DNA of 64,000 nucleotides from Marinirhabdus gelatinilytica (GCF_003353425.1 NZ_QRAO01000001.1:806001-870000), one strand, 5' to 3'; shown: positions 1 to 8,988, counted from the first letter of the stretch. Translations and numbers: made by a program. Notes: generated by a model from the letters alone, not told the origin.

Positions 1-249
1 GCCATTGCAAAATACCTTGGTGCTGCTGGAAGTGCCAGAATGGTAGGCTGGGCGATGAATGCTACCGGAAAGCACCCCAATGTCCCTGCCCACCGTGTTG
101 TGAACCGTAAAGGATTGCTCACGGGCAAACATCATTTCAAGGGTACAAATTTAATGCAACAACTGTTGGAAAGCGAAGGAGTGGTAGTGGTAGATAACCA
201 AGTCCAGGATTTTGAATCGCTCTTTTGGGATCCTATGCTGGAACTATAA
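1..249 (+). CDS. MGMT-fold alkyltransferase-like protein (ATL), 5' truncated
   Basis: The reading frame is open from base 1 and ends with TAA at 247-249, giving the last 82 residues of a protein of the O6-alkylguanine-DNA alkyltransferase fold. The family signature PCHRV, which holds the alkyl-accepting cysteine, reads VPAHRVVNRKG here (around residues 32-42 of the visible part), so the cysteine is replaced by alanine. This is the hallmark of alkyltransferase-like proteins, which bind alkylated guanine and hand the lesion to nucleotide excision repair instead of removing it. The N-terminus is outside the window. Family placement is strong; the ATL role is inferred from the missing cysteine. 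Confidence 0.8.
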   Translation, partial: AIAKYLGAAGSARMVGWAMNATGKHPNVPAHRVVNRKGLLTGKHHFKGTNLMQQLLESEGVVVVDNQVQDFESLFWDPMLEL

Positions 250-496
250 TTATTTCCCAATTTTTTTAAAATTTACAAATAGTAGGACATCCTAATGCTG
301 TTTTTCCGATTTAAAACCTCGTCCCTCTCTTTCCCTTCGGCTGGCTTCAACATTTTAGTGCATTTTTATTCCTAGGGTGCCGGAGTGATTTTATGTCGCA
401 CGAATAAAATTATATCGAAGGCAAATCATTTCAATCTATCTCTTTTCTATTCTGAACCTTGCGCCGTATATTTGCAGCTTAGAATCAATCTTAATA
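250..496 (+). promoter_or_regulatory. Intergenic region with promoter of the mrp operon
   Basis: This 247-base gap has no convincing gene. A TATATTTG box at 467-474 matches the Bacteroidota -7 consensus TAnnTTTG and lies 23 bases before the mrp start; the -33 box is weak (TTTC near 444-447). It probably drives the four-gene Fe-S/redox operon that follows. Confidence 0.5.
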
Positions 497-1633
497 ATGA
501 AATTCAACAAACAAGACATTTTAAAGGCGTTGGAAGCTATCTCGCTGGCTGGAGAAGGAAAGAATATGGTAGAGAGTGGTGCGGTTCTTAACGTAATTAC
601 TTTCGCCAATGAGGTGATCGTGGACATAAAAATGACCACTCCCGCCATGCACATAAAAAAACGTGCAGAGCAGGATATAATAAACACCATTAAGGAAAAA
701 GTGTCCAAGGACGCAGAGGTAAAGGTGAACATAAAGGTTGAAGCTCCCGCAAAGGGCGATGCCAATTTAATAAAGGGGAAACCTGTTCCGGGCATCAAGA
801 ATATTGTAGCGGTAGCTTCAGGAAAAGGGGGTGTGGGAAAATCTACCGTTACCGCAAACCTTGCTGTTACCCTAGCCAAAATGGGCTTTAAGGTAGGTGT
901 GTTGGATGCCGATATATACGGGCCTTCTATCCCTTTGATGTTCGATGTATTTAATGAACGCCCCCTTTCCGTAAACGTAGATGGAAAGAGCAAGATGAAA
1001 CCTATAGAAAACTATGGTGTAAAAGTACTCTCCATAGGATTCTTTACAAAACCCAACCAGGCCGTGATATGGCGAGGCCCCATGGCTTCTAAGGCACTAA
1101 ACCAGTTGATTTTTGATGCCGCCTGGGGCGAATTAGACTTTATGCTGTTGGATCTTCCTCCAGGAACGGGAGATATCCACTTGAGCATTATGCAATCCCT
1201 TCCCATTACGGGAGCGGTAGTGGTTAGTACCCCACAAACCGTAGCGCTTGCTGATGCGAGAAAAGGAGTGGCCATGTTCCAGCAGGAAAACATCCAGGTG
1301 CCCGTGTTGGGAATTGTTGAAAATATGTCCTATTTCACCCCGGCCGAGTTGCCAGAAAATAAATATTATATTTTTGGGGACGGAGGCGCAAAAAATCTCG
1401 CCGAAGATCTAGAAATTCCCTTTTTAGGTGAAGTGCCTTTAGTGCAAAGCATTCGCGAAGCAGGCGATGTGGGCCGTCCGGCTGCCTTGCAAACAGCAAC
1501 GCCCATAGAAAAAGCGTTTGAAGAAATAACCAAAAATGTAGTTTCTGAAACCGTGAAAAGAAACGACACCCTACCACCCACCGAAGCTATTAAAATAACT
1601 ACTATGGCGGGTTGTAGCGCCGTTAAAAAATAA
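497..1633 (+). CDS. mrp: Mrp/NBP35-family Fe-S carrier ATPase
   Basis: A 378-residue P-loop ATPase that carries or inserts iron-sulfur clusters into apoproteins in the cytoplasm. An N-terminal MIP18/DUF59-type domain (about residues 1-90) is followed by the deviant Walker A SGKGGVGKST (near residue 109), the DADIYGPS switch and the LLDLPPGTGD motif. The C-terminal region reads ENMSYFTPAELPENKYY, where many relatives have a CxxC cluster-binding pair, so that pair is absent; this looks typical of the Bacteroidota branch. It is followed after 3 bases by a NifU-type scaffold gene, which supports the Fe-S role. Confidence 0.93.
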   Translation: MKFNKQDILKALEAISLAGEGKNMVESGAVLNVITFANEVIVDIKMTTPAMHIKKRAEQDIINTIKEKVSKDAEVKVNIKVEAPAKGDANLIKGKPVPGIKNIVAVASGKGGVGKSTVTANLAVTLAKMGFKVGVLDADIYGPSIPLMFDVFNERPLSVNVDGKSKMKPIENYGVKVLSIGFFTKPNQAVIWRGPMASKALNQLIFDAAWGELDFMLLDLPPGTGDIHLSIMQSLPITGAVVVSTPQTVALADARKGVAMFQQENIQVPVLGIVENMSYFTPAELPENKYYIFGDGGAKNLAEDLEIPFLGEVPLVQSIREAGDVGRPAALQTATPIEKAFEEITKNVVSETVKRNDTLPPTEAIKITTMAGCSAVKK

Positions 1634-1636
1634 TAT

Positions 1637-1879
1637 ATGGAAACACTCACATTGCATGATAGAATTGAAGCCGCACTGGAAGAAATAAGACCCTTTCTCC
1701 AAAACGATGGTGGCGATATCAAGTTGCTGTCCATCGAGGACGAAAAGATTGTTAAAGTACAACTGCAGGGTGCTTGTGTGGGATGTTCGGTAAACCAAAT
1801 GACCTTGAAGAGCGGGGTGGAGATGACCATAAAAAAACACGCCCCACAAATTGAACAAGTAATAAACGTTGAAGCATAA
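1637..1879 (+). CDS. NifU-like C-terminal domain Fe-S scaffold
   Basis: An 80-residue single-domain protein of the NifU C-terminal (Nfu) family, which holds a transient 4Fe-4S cluster and passes it on. The family core is visible: LQNDGGDIKL near residue 20 and GACVGCSVNQMTLKSGVE with the cluster-binding CxxC near residue 48. It starts 3 bases after mrp ends, so the two are almost certainly cotranscribed and work as scaffold and carrier. Confidence 0.93.
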   Translation: METLTLHDRIEAALEEIRPFLQNDGGDIKLLSIEDEKIVKVQLQGACVGCSVNQMTLKSGVEMTIKKHAPQIEQVINVEA

Positions 1880-1951
1880 CCTACCAAATGTCATAGGTTG
1901 AAATTTCTTCGCTAACTTATTTTTGCTTCAGAAAAAAGGAATTGATTTTTC

Positions 1952-3004
1952 ATGATAAAAACAGATATATTAATCATAGGCGCTGGCCCAACAGGACTTT
2001 TTACCGTTTTCGAAGCGGGCTTGTTAAAGCTTAAATGCCACCTCATAGACGCGCTCCCACAACCCGGTGGACAATGTGCTGAAATTTATCCCAAAAAACC
2101 CATCTACGACATCCCTGCCTTCCCTGAAATTTTAGCGGGCGATCTCGTGGATAACCTCATGAAACAAATTGAACCCTTTCAGCCAGGTTTCACCTTGGGA
2201 GAACGCGCCCAGACCATAGAAAAATTGGAAGACAACACCTTCATTGTAACTACAAATAAGGGTACAAAACATCATGCCCCAATTGTTGCCATTGCTGGTG
2301 GGTTGGGTAGTTTCGAGCCTCGCAAACCCCCTATCACCAATATTTCTGTGTATGAAGACAAGGGTGTGGAATATATTATTAGAGATCCAGAAATCTACCG
2401 AAATAAAAACGTTGTAATCGCGGGAGGAGGCGATAGTGCGCTAGATTGGAGTATTTTTTTAACCGATATAGCCAAGAGTGTAACCCTGGTGCACCGCAGG
2501 AACGAATTTAGGGGAGCACTGGATTCCGTGGAAAAAGTACAAGAACTTAAAAACGAGGGAAAAATAGAACTAATAACACCGGCTGAGGTTATTGATATCG
2601 TTGGCGACACCAAAGTAACGGGTGTTTCCATAAAGAGAGGAGCCGATGTGTTCAATAAGGAATGCGACCACTTTATCCCCTTGTTCGGCCTGGCGCCCAA
2701 ATTAGGACCCATTGCAGATTGGGGGCTGGAAATTGAAAAAAACGCCATAAAAGTAGATAATACCTTAGATTACCAAACCAATATCCCGGGTATCTATGCC
2801 ATTGGTGATGTGAATACCTATCCAGGAAAGCTGAAGTTGATATTATGCGGTTTTCACGAGGCAACCCTCATGTGCCAAAGTGCTTACCAACGTATCTTTC
2901 CAGACAAACGTTATGTAATGAAATATACAACAGTTGGGGGTGTTGAAGGTTTCGACGGAAGCAAAAAAGAAGCTCCGAAAGCCGTTGTAAAAAAAATAGA
3001 ATAA
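1952..3004 (+). CDS. Ferredoxin--NADP reductase (thioredoxin reductase-like type)
   Basis: A 350-residue FAD/NAD(P)-binding oxidoreductase. The N-terminal FAD motif is GAGPTGLFTVFEAG, followed by the QPGGQCAEIYP segment; the NADPH motif is IAGGGDSALDW (about residues 152-162) and the C-terminal FAD motif is YAIGDVNTYPG. There is no redox CxxC in the NADPH domain, so it is not a thioredoxin reductase but the homologous FNR type that exchanges electrons between NADPH and ferredoxin. A 2Fe-2S ferredoxin gene follows directly, the likely partner. Confidence 0.9.
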   Translation: MIKTDILIIGAGPTGLFTVFEAGLLKLKCHLIDALPQPGGQCAEIYPKKPIYDIPAFPEILAGDLVDNLMKQIEPFQPGFTLGERAQTIEKLEDNTFIVTTNKGTKHHAPIVAIAGGLGSFEPRKPPITNISVYEDKGVEYIIRDPEIYRNKNVVIAGGGDSALDWSIFLTDIAKSVTLVHRRNEFRGALDSVEKVQELKNEGKIELITPAEVIDIVGDTKVTGVSIKRGADVFNKECDHFIPLFGLAPKLGPIADWGLEIEKNAIKVDNTLDYQTNIPGIYAIGDVNTYPGKLKLILCGFHEATLMCQSAYQRIFPDKRYVMKYTTVGGVEGFDGSKKEAPKAVVKKIE

Positions 3005-3013
3005 AAGGAACCT

Positions 3014-3053
3014 ACAAGGTTTCAGGTCGCAGAAGCGATGGAAAAAACCTTGT
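3014..3053. repeat. Imperfect hairpin repeat between FNR and ferredoxin genes
   Basis: ACAAGGTTT at 3014-3022 and AAACCTTGT at 3045-3053 are perfect 9-base inverted arms with a 22-base loop. The core (ACCTnCAAGG ... CCTTG) resembles the hairpin at 20630-20676, suggesting a small dispersed element. Confidence 0.5.
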
Positions 3054-3073
3054 GAGTATAGAAGACTAAGCAA

Positions 3074-3406
3074 TTGAACGACATTACCATACATATTACA
3101 GATCGAGACGGGACAACCCATCGAGTAGTTGCCCCAACCGATATGAATATGAACCTTATGGAGTTAATCCGTTCCTACGAGTTGGCGGAAGAGGGAACCA
3201 TTGGGGTATGTGGTGGAATGGCTATGTGTGCCTCCTGCCAATGTTACATAGATAGCGATCACGAACTCCCCGAAATGAGCTACGATGAAGATTTAATGCT
3301 TGCAGAGGCCTTTCACGTAGAAGCGAATAGCCGTTTAGGTTGTCAGCTTTTTATTACTGAAAATTTAGAGGGTTTAAAAGTCACCCTTGCTCCTGCCGAA
3401 GACTAA
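3074..3406 (+). CDS. 2Fe-2S ferredoxin (adrenodoxin type)
   Basis: A 110-residue ferredoxin starting at TTG. The cluster ligands follow the adrenodoxin pattern C-x5-C-x2-C (VCGGMAMCASC, about residues 45-56) plus a distant cysteine in SRLGCQL. The domain order (ITDRDG at the start, ligand loop, hydrophobic C-terminus) fits the family. It sits 69 bases after the FNR-type reductase and closes the operon; its stop overlaps the stop of the convergent lipoprotein gene by three bases. The TTG start is chosen because no ATG precedes the first conserved strand. Confidence 0.9.
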   Translation: MNDITIHITDRDGTTHRVVAPTDMNMNLMELIRSYELAEEGTIGVCGGMAMCASCQCYIDSDHELPEMSYDEDLMLAEAFHVEANSRLGCQLFITENLEGLKVTLAPAED

Positions 3407-4110
3407 TCCACAGCTTGTTTCGCAGTATCAAACAACCTTTCTACAAACAATTTATACGCCTTCCCTGAGGGATGCAGCCCATCGTTTGCAACCAAAGAGG
3501 GATCGTCCAACCCACGCCTTGTGATATCGGTAATATTTATAAATGAAATTTCTTTTCGATGTGCAGTTTGTCGTGCAAAGGCATTGTACTGGTCAATTTC
3601 TGCTGAAATTTGTTCGGGATTTCTACTATTTTGTCCAAACGGTGTAAAAGCATAATCTGGAATAGAGACGACGATCACGCTATTTTTATCACCATTCGCA
3701 AAGCCAATTGCCATATCCAACAACTGCGGAAATTCCTTTTCATACACTGAAAAGGGCTTGCCTTGAAACTGATTGTTAACTCCTATGAGCAAGGTGACCA
3801 GATCATAATCTGAAGCTGGGTTTTGGGTTTCTATTGCATTCAGTAAATTAGTGGTGGTCCAACCTGTTTGGGCAATTATTTTATATGCTCCCGTTTCGCT
3901 CAAATTTTCAGCCAAGCTATCCTGCAACTGGAATGGAAAGTTTTCGGTAGCTGAAACACTCTCGCCTATGGTGTAACTATCGCCAAGAGCCAAATAGGTA
4001 AAATCTGTTTCGGTGGTTTGGGTATTACCGTTTTCTTCGGTATTAGAACATGAAAGAAACCCGAAGAGTGCAAGTATTGGAAATAAGGTAAAAAAGTGTA
4101 TCAGTTTCAT
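3403..4110 (-). CDS. SGNH/GDSL-family lipase/esterase lipoprotein
   Basis: A 235-residue protein with a lipoprotein signal (hydrophobic stretch ending in LSC, cysteine near residue 21) and a Ser/Thr/Gln/Asn-rich linker. The SGNH hydrolase blocks are visible: ALGDSYTIGE (block I nucleophile serine), LLIGVNNQ (block III asparagine) and NDGLHPSG (block V Asp-His). It probably hydrolyses ester or thioester bonds at the cell envelope; the substrate is unknown. The stop is interlocked with that of the convergent ferredoxin gene. Confidence 0.88.
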   Translation of the reverse strand: MKLIHFFTLFPILALFGFLSCSNTEENGNTQTTETDFTYLALGDSYTIGESVSATENFPFQLQDSLAENLSETGAYKIIAQTGWTTTNLLNAIETQNPASDYDLVTLLIGVNNQFQGKPFSVYEKEFPQLLDMAIGFANGDKNSVIVVSIPDYAFTPFGQNSRNPEQISAEIDQYNAFARQTAHRKEISFINITDITRRGLDDPSLVANDGLHPSGKAYKLFVERLFDTAKQAVD

Positions 4111-4136
4111 AGTGTAAAGAATTACGAAATGCTAGG

Positions 4137-5033
4137 TTATTCGGTTTTATAGTCAATCAACTTTTGGGGTCCCTCCAAAAGTCTTCTTATTACTTTTAAG
4201 GTGCCATCCTCCGTAGTGGCAATATGCCATTTTATTAAGGAAATGGCTCCATTCTCTATTTCCAGCCCAGTAATGCTTCTAGGGTGTACACAGCTACCAT
4301 CGTTAAAATAGGCAATATCACCCGGTTCTGGAAAGCGAGGGCGGTGGGTGTGCCCGGTGATGGTAAATAGGTTTTCGTTCTCTATGATCCAGCGCTTGGT
4401 GCGGCGCTCTACCTTAATTAATTCTCGATAATTTTTTGCAGGGCTCGTAGGGTCTCCTATACCAAAAATCTGTAATTGTCTCCATAGGGCACGCACCATA
4501 AACCGGTTGAATTTCCACCCTGTGTAATTCATCCACTCGGCTTGGTGGCCGTGTGCCATGAAGATTTCCTGTCCGTTTGTTTCGTGTGTCAGTATAAGTC
4601 CTTCGGTAAACACAATTCCTGGAAAAAGGGGGTCTTGCTTTCCGGTCACTTTGTTTAGATAGCTATATAAGTGTTTTTCAACATAGCTCTTTCTTTTATA
4701 GACCATATCGTGATTGCCCACTACACGGTGCAGTCTGTTTTCAACGTAGAACAACCGCATGAGGTCGAACACATTTTTATGTGCTTCAAATATTTCCTTA
4801 AATTCAATATTCTCCCATAGTTCGTCTCCATCACCCAATTCGCAATAGGTGAAACCTTCAATGTAATAATGTTTTAGGGCGTGGAAGTATATGTTTCGGT
4901 TATTGGCAAAATCATCAGCAAAACTATTGTCGCCACGATGGCAATCGCTAAAGATGATAAACTTGGAAGAGTCGTTGAATGTAATTCGCTTTGCAGTTTT
5001 ATAAGCGTTGCTAAAACGTGTACGGGAAGACAT
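4137..5033 (-). CDS. Metallophosphoesterase (LpxH/Ser-Thr phosphatase-like)
   Basis: Calcineurin-like phosphoesterase of about 298 residues. Metal-binding motifs appear in order: IFSDCHRGDN, GDGDELWEN, VGNHDMVY, MAHGHQAEW and ITGHTHRPRFP, all near the expected spacing. An upstream in-frame TTG could add 13 residues (to 5072), but the ATG at 5033, preceded by AAGGAAAG, is the better start. The substrate cannot be read from sequence; LpxH-like relatives cleave UDP-diacylglucosamine, others are phosphatases. No membrane segment is seen. Confidence 0.85.
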   Translation of the reverse strand: MSSRTRFSNAYKTAKRITFNDSSKFIIFSDCHRGDNSFADDFANNRNIYFHALKHYYIEGFTYCELGDGDELWENIEFKEIFEAHKNVFDLMRLFYVENRLHRVVGNHDMVYKRKSYVEKHLYSYLNKVTGKQDPLFPGIVFTEGLILTHETNGQEIFMAHGHQAEWMNYTGWKFNRFMVRALWRQLQIFGIGDPTSPAKNYRELIKVERRTKRWIIENENLFTITGHTHRPRFPEPGDIAYFNDGSCVHPRSITGLEIENGAISLIKWHIATTEDGTLKVIRRLLEGPQKLIDYKTE

Positions 5034-5184
5034 ACCTAATTTACTTTCCTTAAATATACAATAACTGTACAATACGTCACTGTAACCGTAACGATTTATT
5101 ATACGGAGCCTTACTGCGGTACGCTTCTACAGAGCCGAAAACAAGACTAGCCCTAACGGGCATTCATTATAACCGAATACAGGT

Positions 5185-5862
5185 TTATTGCGAAACAAGT
5201 TTAGTACCGTGAAAAGGGCAATAGGACCATTTGCCAGAATGTAGTTGCTTGTCCCTTGGGCATTTTTTTTCCAAGAGTAGACTGTTTAAGGGTAGATCTA
5301 CCTTTTTTGTGAAATCACCCAGCGTAAAGGTTACATCGTTCTCCTTCCTAGAATCTATAGGCAATACCTTTGAGGTTATGTTATTTTCAAGAAATACAAA
5401 GTGCATATTTTCGCCCATGGGTCCAAACATATTTACCATCATGGGTTGCATCATTGCGAAGAAATTACCTAGGTCTCCCGTAATCTTTTTTTGGGGAACC
5501 TGCTGGAGTTCTTCACCTTTGTACTCCACCTTTATCTGTTTTAAAATGTCTTCCTTGGGTTCGTAATTAATACCTCCAAAGTAGCCAATGGTCCCTTTTA
5601 CGACTGCTACAATCTCGTAGCCTTCCAATATTGCCTTTAAGGCCTTAAAATCTTCTGGAGAAGTAGTGGGGTCCTGGGCATTGGAAACTTCCCAGAACTC
5701 TAACGGGATCCACCAGATCATCACCAGCTCATCTGGGTCTTCCTTCGTGTACTGGATGTCCAGCATCAATTCGTCAATAGAAACATTTTCCGGTTCTTTA
5801 AATTGACCTTGCGCAATACCCAAGGCACTAAAAAAAACAATAAAAGATAAAATTAACTTCAT
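5185..5862 (-). CDS. Secreted protein of unknown function with C-terminal Cys pairs
   Basis: A 225-residue protein with a signal peptide (hydrophobic stretch ending in GIAQG, about residues 1-19). I do not recognise the family. A methionine-rich patch lies mid-protein (FFAMMQPMMVNMFGPMG), and the C-terminus has a zinc-ribbon-like or short Cys/His segment, KKCPRDKQLHSGKW followed by CPFHG. It starts at TAATG overlapping the stop of the acyl-CoA dehydrogenase gene, so the two are translationally coupled, though a functional link is not obvious. Confidence 0.75.
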   Translation of the reverse strand: MKLILSFIVFFSALGIAQGQFKEPENVSIDELMLDIQYTKEDPDELVMIWWIPLEFWEVSNAQDPTTSPEDFKALKAILEGYEIVAVVKGTIGYFGGINYEPKEDILKQIKVEYKGEELQQVPQKKITGDLGNFFAMMQPMMVNMFGPMGENMHFVFLENNITSKVLPIDSRKENDVTFTLGDFTKKVDLPLNSLLLEKKCPRDKQLHSGKWSYCPFHGTKLVSQ

Positions 5863-7040
5863 TATTTAAAAGCATTAAAACCGGTTACATCCAGCCCAGT
5901 AATCAAGAGGTGGATATCGTGTGTTCCTTCGTAGGTTATCACACTTTCAAGATTCATCATATGGCGCATGATGGGGTATTCGCCTGTAATTCCCATACCG
6001 CCAAGCATTTGTCGTGCTTCACGGGCAATCTTTAAAGCCATATCCACATTGTTGCGCTTTGCCATAGAGATTTGGGCAGAGGTTGCTTTGTCTTCGTTCT
6101 TTAATTGTCCTAAACGTAGGGCTAGCAATTGTGCTTTGGTGATTTCGGTGATCATTTCGGCCAGTTTCTTTTGTTGTAGTTGGAATGCCCCAATAGGCTT
6201 CCCGAATTGGATCCGTTCTTTGGAATACCTTAGTGCCGTATCGTAACAGTCCATGGCAGCACCAATAGCTCCCCAAGCTATACCGTAACGGGCACTATCT
6301 AAACATCCTAATGGCGCGCCAAGCCCAGATTTGTTGGGCAGTAAGTTTTCCTTTGGCACCTTTACATCCTGAAATATCAATTCGCCTGTTGCGCTGGCTC
6401 GTAACGACCACTTATTATGTGTTTCTGGAGTGCTAAACCCTTCCATCCCACGCTCTACGATAAGTCCATGAATTCGGCCTTCTTCATTTTTTGCCCACAC
6501 TACGGCAACATCACAAAAAGGAGAGTTGGATATCCATAGCTTTGCTCCATTCAGCAAATAATGATCTCCTTTGTCTTTGAAGTTGGTTACCATGCCGGCA
6601 GGGTTACTACCGTGGTCTGGTTCGGTAAGTCCAAAAGAGCCCATCCACTCACCCGCAGCTAATTTTGGGAGGTATTTGTTGCGTTGTGCTTCGGTCCCGT
6701 ATTTCCAGATAGGATACATCACTAAAGACGATTGTACCGATGCCGTAGAACGCACGCCACTGTCGCCACGCTCTATCTCTTGCATTATCAACCCATAACT
6801 TATTTGGTCCAATCCTGCGCCACCATACTGTTCTGGGATGTAGGGGCCAAAAGCACCAATCTCTGCCAATCCTGGAATGATAGATTTTGGGAACTCGGCA
6901 TTTTGGGCCGCTTCCTCGATAATCGGGGACACGTCACGTTTTACCCAAGCACGTGCTGCTTCACGTATCAACTTGTGTTCTTCGGTTAAAAGATCGTCTA
7001 TATTGTAGTAATCTGGAGCTTCAAATAAATCGGGTTTCAT
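5862..7040 (-). CDS. gcdH: Acyl-CoA dehydrogenase, probable glutaryl-CoA dehydrogenase
   Basis: A 392-residue FAD acyl-CoA dehydrogenase. FAD/substrate motifs GSFGLTEPDHGSNP and KLWISNSPFCDV lie in the middle domain, and the catalytic glutamate is in VITYEGTHDIHLLI near residue 370. The segment RSTASVQSSLVMYPI and the end LDVTGFNAFK resemble glutaryl-CoA dehydrogenases, which oxidise and decarboxylate glutaryl-CoA to crotonyl-CoA in lysine/tryptophan breakdown. The acyl-CoA dehydrogenase family is certain; the glutaryl substrate is inferred from these signature stretches. Confidence 0.9.
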   Translation of the reverse strand: MKPDLFEAPDYYNIDDLLTEEHKLIREAARAWVKRDVSPIIEEAAQNAEFPKSIIPGLAEIGAFGPYIPEQYGGAGLDQISYGLIMQEIERGDSGVRSTASVQSSLVMYPIWKYGTEAQRNKYLPKLAAGEWMGSFGLTEPDHGSNPAGMVTNFKDKGDHYLLNGAKLWISNSPFCDVAVVWAKNEEGRIHGLIVERGMEGFSTPETHNKWSLRASATGELIFQDVKVPKENLLPNKSGLGAPLGCLDSARYGIAWGAIGAAMDCYDTALRYSKERIQFGKPIGAFQLQQKKLAEMITEITKAQLLALRLGQLKNEDKATSAQISMAKRNNVDMALKIAREARQMLGGMGITGEYPIMRHMMNLESVITYEGTHDIHLLITGLDVTGFNAFK

Positions 7041-7087
7041 CTGTGTTTATTTAGGGTTACAAATGTAAAACTCACAACTTGAAACTC

Positions 7088-7831
7088 CTACATTTTCAGG
7101 TAGAAATCCTGCATTAGCTCTATATATTCTTTTGTGTAAACGTGCCGTTGGGTCTCTATGGTGAGGGTTTCGATGCTAGGTTTTTGTTGCTGAAATGTAA
7201 ATTCCATCAAACTTCTTTTTACTTCGGAAGTAGGTGATCCTTTTACCCTACAGATTCTTTTTGGGAAAAGCTCGTAGTGTTCGGCCATTTCAACAAACTT
7301 TTCTTCCTCGTTCTTGGGAAGGATTACCGCAAAAGTTCCATGGGTTGAAAGTAAGTGCGCAACCGAAACTATAAGATGTTGAAAAGGCAGTGAGTCTGTA
7401 AATCTTGCGACTTTTCTGTTTTCGGGAATTGTGTTGTCCCCCTCTGCTTTCGACATCTCCCCCGAGAGAGGAGCATGGAATGGAGGGTTGGAAACGATTA
7501 AATCATACCGTTCATCAATTTCCGAAACAAATTCCTGTATGGAGGCATGGTAGCAGAACAGCCTGTCTGCCCATGGTGAATTTTCAAAATTCTCGGTACA
7601 CTGCTCGTAGGCGTCTTCGTCTATCTCGATAGCATCTATGGTTTGGGCCAAGGAACGCTGTGACAGCTGTAGCGAGATAACGCCCGTACCGGCTCCAATA
7701 TCCAAAATGCTTTCAGGATTATTTAGTAATGAAACCCATGCGCCAAGCAACACACCATCGGTTCCTATTTTCATAGCGCAACGGTCTTGAGAAACTGTAA
7801 ATTGTTTGAATTGAAAAGGTTTGTGGGCCAT
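7088..7831 (-). CDS. trmN6: tRNA1(Val) (adenine37-N6)-methyltransferase
   Basis: A 247-residue SAM-dependent methyltransferase of the YfiC/TrmN6 group. The SAM-binding motif is ILDIGAGTGVISL (about residues 43-55) and the catalytic N6-adenine motif is VSNPPFHAPL (about residues 113-122). The N-terminal GTDGVLLGAW block is characteristic of the family. It overlaps the stop of rimM through TAATG, forming a translation-related cluster with rimM and rpsP. Confidence 0.9.
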   Translation of the reverse strand: MAHKPFQFKQFTVSQDRCAMKIGTDGVLLGAWVSLLNNPESILDIGAGTGVISLQLSQRSLAQTIDAIEIDEDAYEQCTENFENSPWADRLFCYHASIQEFVSEIDERYDLIVSNPPFHAPLSGEMSKAEGDNTIPENRKVARFTDSLPFQHLIVSVAHLLSTHGTFAVILPKNEEEKFVEMAEHYELFPKRICRVKGSPTSEVKRSLMEFTFQQQKPSIETLTIETQRHVYTKEYIELMQDFYLKM

Positions 7832-8355
7832 TAGATGTAAAGGTCTATCAACCCATTTGGAGCTTGGAGGTGTAACGTTCTGTTTTCCCTGTCAACTTTC
7901 TGTATTATCTCGTCGTTAATAGGGATTAAAATTTCCTTTTGTTCAAATTCAATCTCGAATAGATGTTGGGGTGTACTGTCGTTTACGCCAACAATAGTTC
8001 CTATGGCGCCATGGGTAGTGTCCATTACCTCAAATCCTATAATTTCATGGTAATAAAATTTATTGCCCGTAAGTTTGGGCAGCATAGCTAAGGGCAAATA
8101 CAGTTCTTTTCCCAATAGGGCGTCTGCGTCTGCTTCGTTTTCTACTTCCTCGAATTTTACGCGGAGCAGGGTGGATTTATGGAGGGAAAGCTGTTCAATA
8201 AAAAATGGAACCAAGTTCTTGTGTTGTTCCACAAGAACCGATTCCATTTCTAAAAATTGTTCGGGATCGTCGGTGTCTAGCTTTACTAGCAACTCACCCT
8301 TAAAACTGTACTTTTTTACGATTTTGCCAACGAAGAAACAGTCCTTCTTTTGCAT
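7831..8355 (-). CDS. rimM: Ribosome maturation factor RimM
   Basis: A 174-residue 16S rRNA processing protein that binds ribosomal protein S19 during 30S head assembly. The N-terminal RimM barrel begins with FVGKIVKKYSFKGELLVKL, and the C-terminal PRC barrel contains FYYHEIIGFEV and ILIPINDEII. It lies 12 bases after rpsP, the usual partner in bacterial genomes. Confidence 0.95.
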   Translation of the reverse strand: MQKKDCFFVGKIVKKYSFKGELLVKLDTDDPEQFLEMESVLVEQHKNLVPFFIEQLSLHKSTLLRVKFEEVENEADADALLGKELYLPLAMLPKLTGNKFYYHEIIGFEVMDTTHGAIGTIVGVNDSTPQHLFEIEFEQKEILIPINDEIIQKVDRENRTLHLQAPNGLIDLYI

Positions 8356-8367
8356 TTCGTTTCAGTT

Positions 8368-8940
8368 TTACTCTTCTTCCTTGGCTGCCTCTTCGGTAGC
8401 TTTTGGAGTCTCTTCGGTTGCTTCGGCAGCAGTTTCAGTCTCTTCGGCAGCTTCTGTAGTTGCTTCAGTTTCTTCTTCGGCCACTTCTTCTTCAGGTTGT
8501 GCAGCAGCAATTCTTGCTTCGTTCACAGCCTTTTCTGCAGCTAGTGCTTCGGCTTTCGCTTTTTGATCAGCTTCAGATAGTTTTCCTTTTTTGGCATCAA
8601 TGGCCTTGGCTTTCTCTTCCACCCAAGCGTTGAATTTCTCTTCAGCTTGCTCTTCGGTCAAAGCGCCTTTGGCAACACCGCCCGCTAAGTGCTTTTTTAG
8701 CATCACTCCTTTGTAAGAAAGGATCGCTCTAGCAGTATCGGTTGGTTGTGCCCCGTTTTGTAACCATTGTACAGACCCGTCAATATCTAACTCGATCTGT
8801 GCTGGGTTTACGTTTGGATTGTATATACCTAATTTCTCAAGGTATTTACCATCTCTTTTCGCGCGTGCATCTGCCGCTACGATCCAGTAAAAAGGCTTCC
8901 CTTTTTTACCGTGTCTTTGTAATCTAATCTTTACAGGCAT
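8368..8940 (-). CDS. rpsP: 30S ribosomal protein S16 with long acidic tail
   Basis: The first 80 or so residues are classical S16 (MPVKIRLQRHGKKGKPFYWI, then IYNPN, GAQPTDTAR), a 30S structural protein. The full length of 190 residues is more than twice the usual 80-90. The extra C-terminus starts with a lysine/alanine helix and ends with a low-complexity Glu/Ala/Thr run from about residue 150. Extended S16 is common in Flavobacteria, so this is probably real and not a fusion error. First gene of the rpsP-rimM-trmN6 cluster. Confidence 0.95.
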   Translation of the reverse strand: MPVKIRLQRHGKKGKPFYWIVAADARAKRDGKYLEKLGIYNPNVNPAQIELDIDGSVQWLQNGAQPTDTARAILSYKGVMLKKHLAGGVAKGALTEEQAEEKFNAWVEEKAKAIDAKKGKLSEADQKAKAEALAAEKAVNEARIAAAQPEEEVAEEETEATTEAAEETETAAEATEETPKATEEAAKEEE

Positions 8941-8988
8941 AAAATTAATTTTTGAGGTTCACGACCTCGGTTTATAATTAAAGGACGG

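Noticed and set aside
436-993. 185-codon minus-strand ORF
   Set aside because: Antisense shadow of mrp, which has clear family motifs.
8063-8566. Serine-rich ORF on the plus strand opposite rpsP/rimM
   Set aside because: It is the antisense of the Glu/Ala-rich S16 tail.
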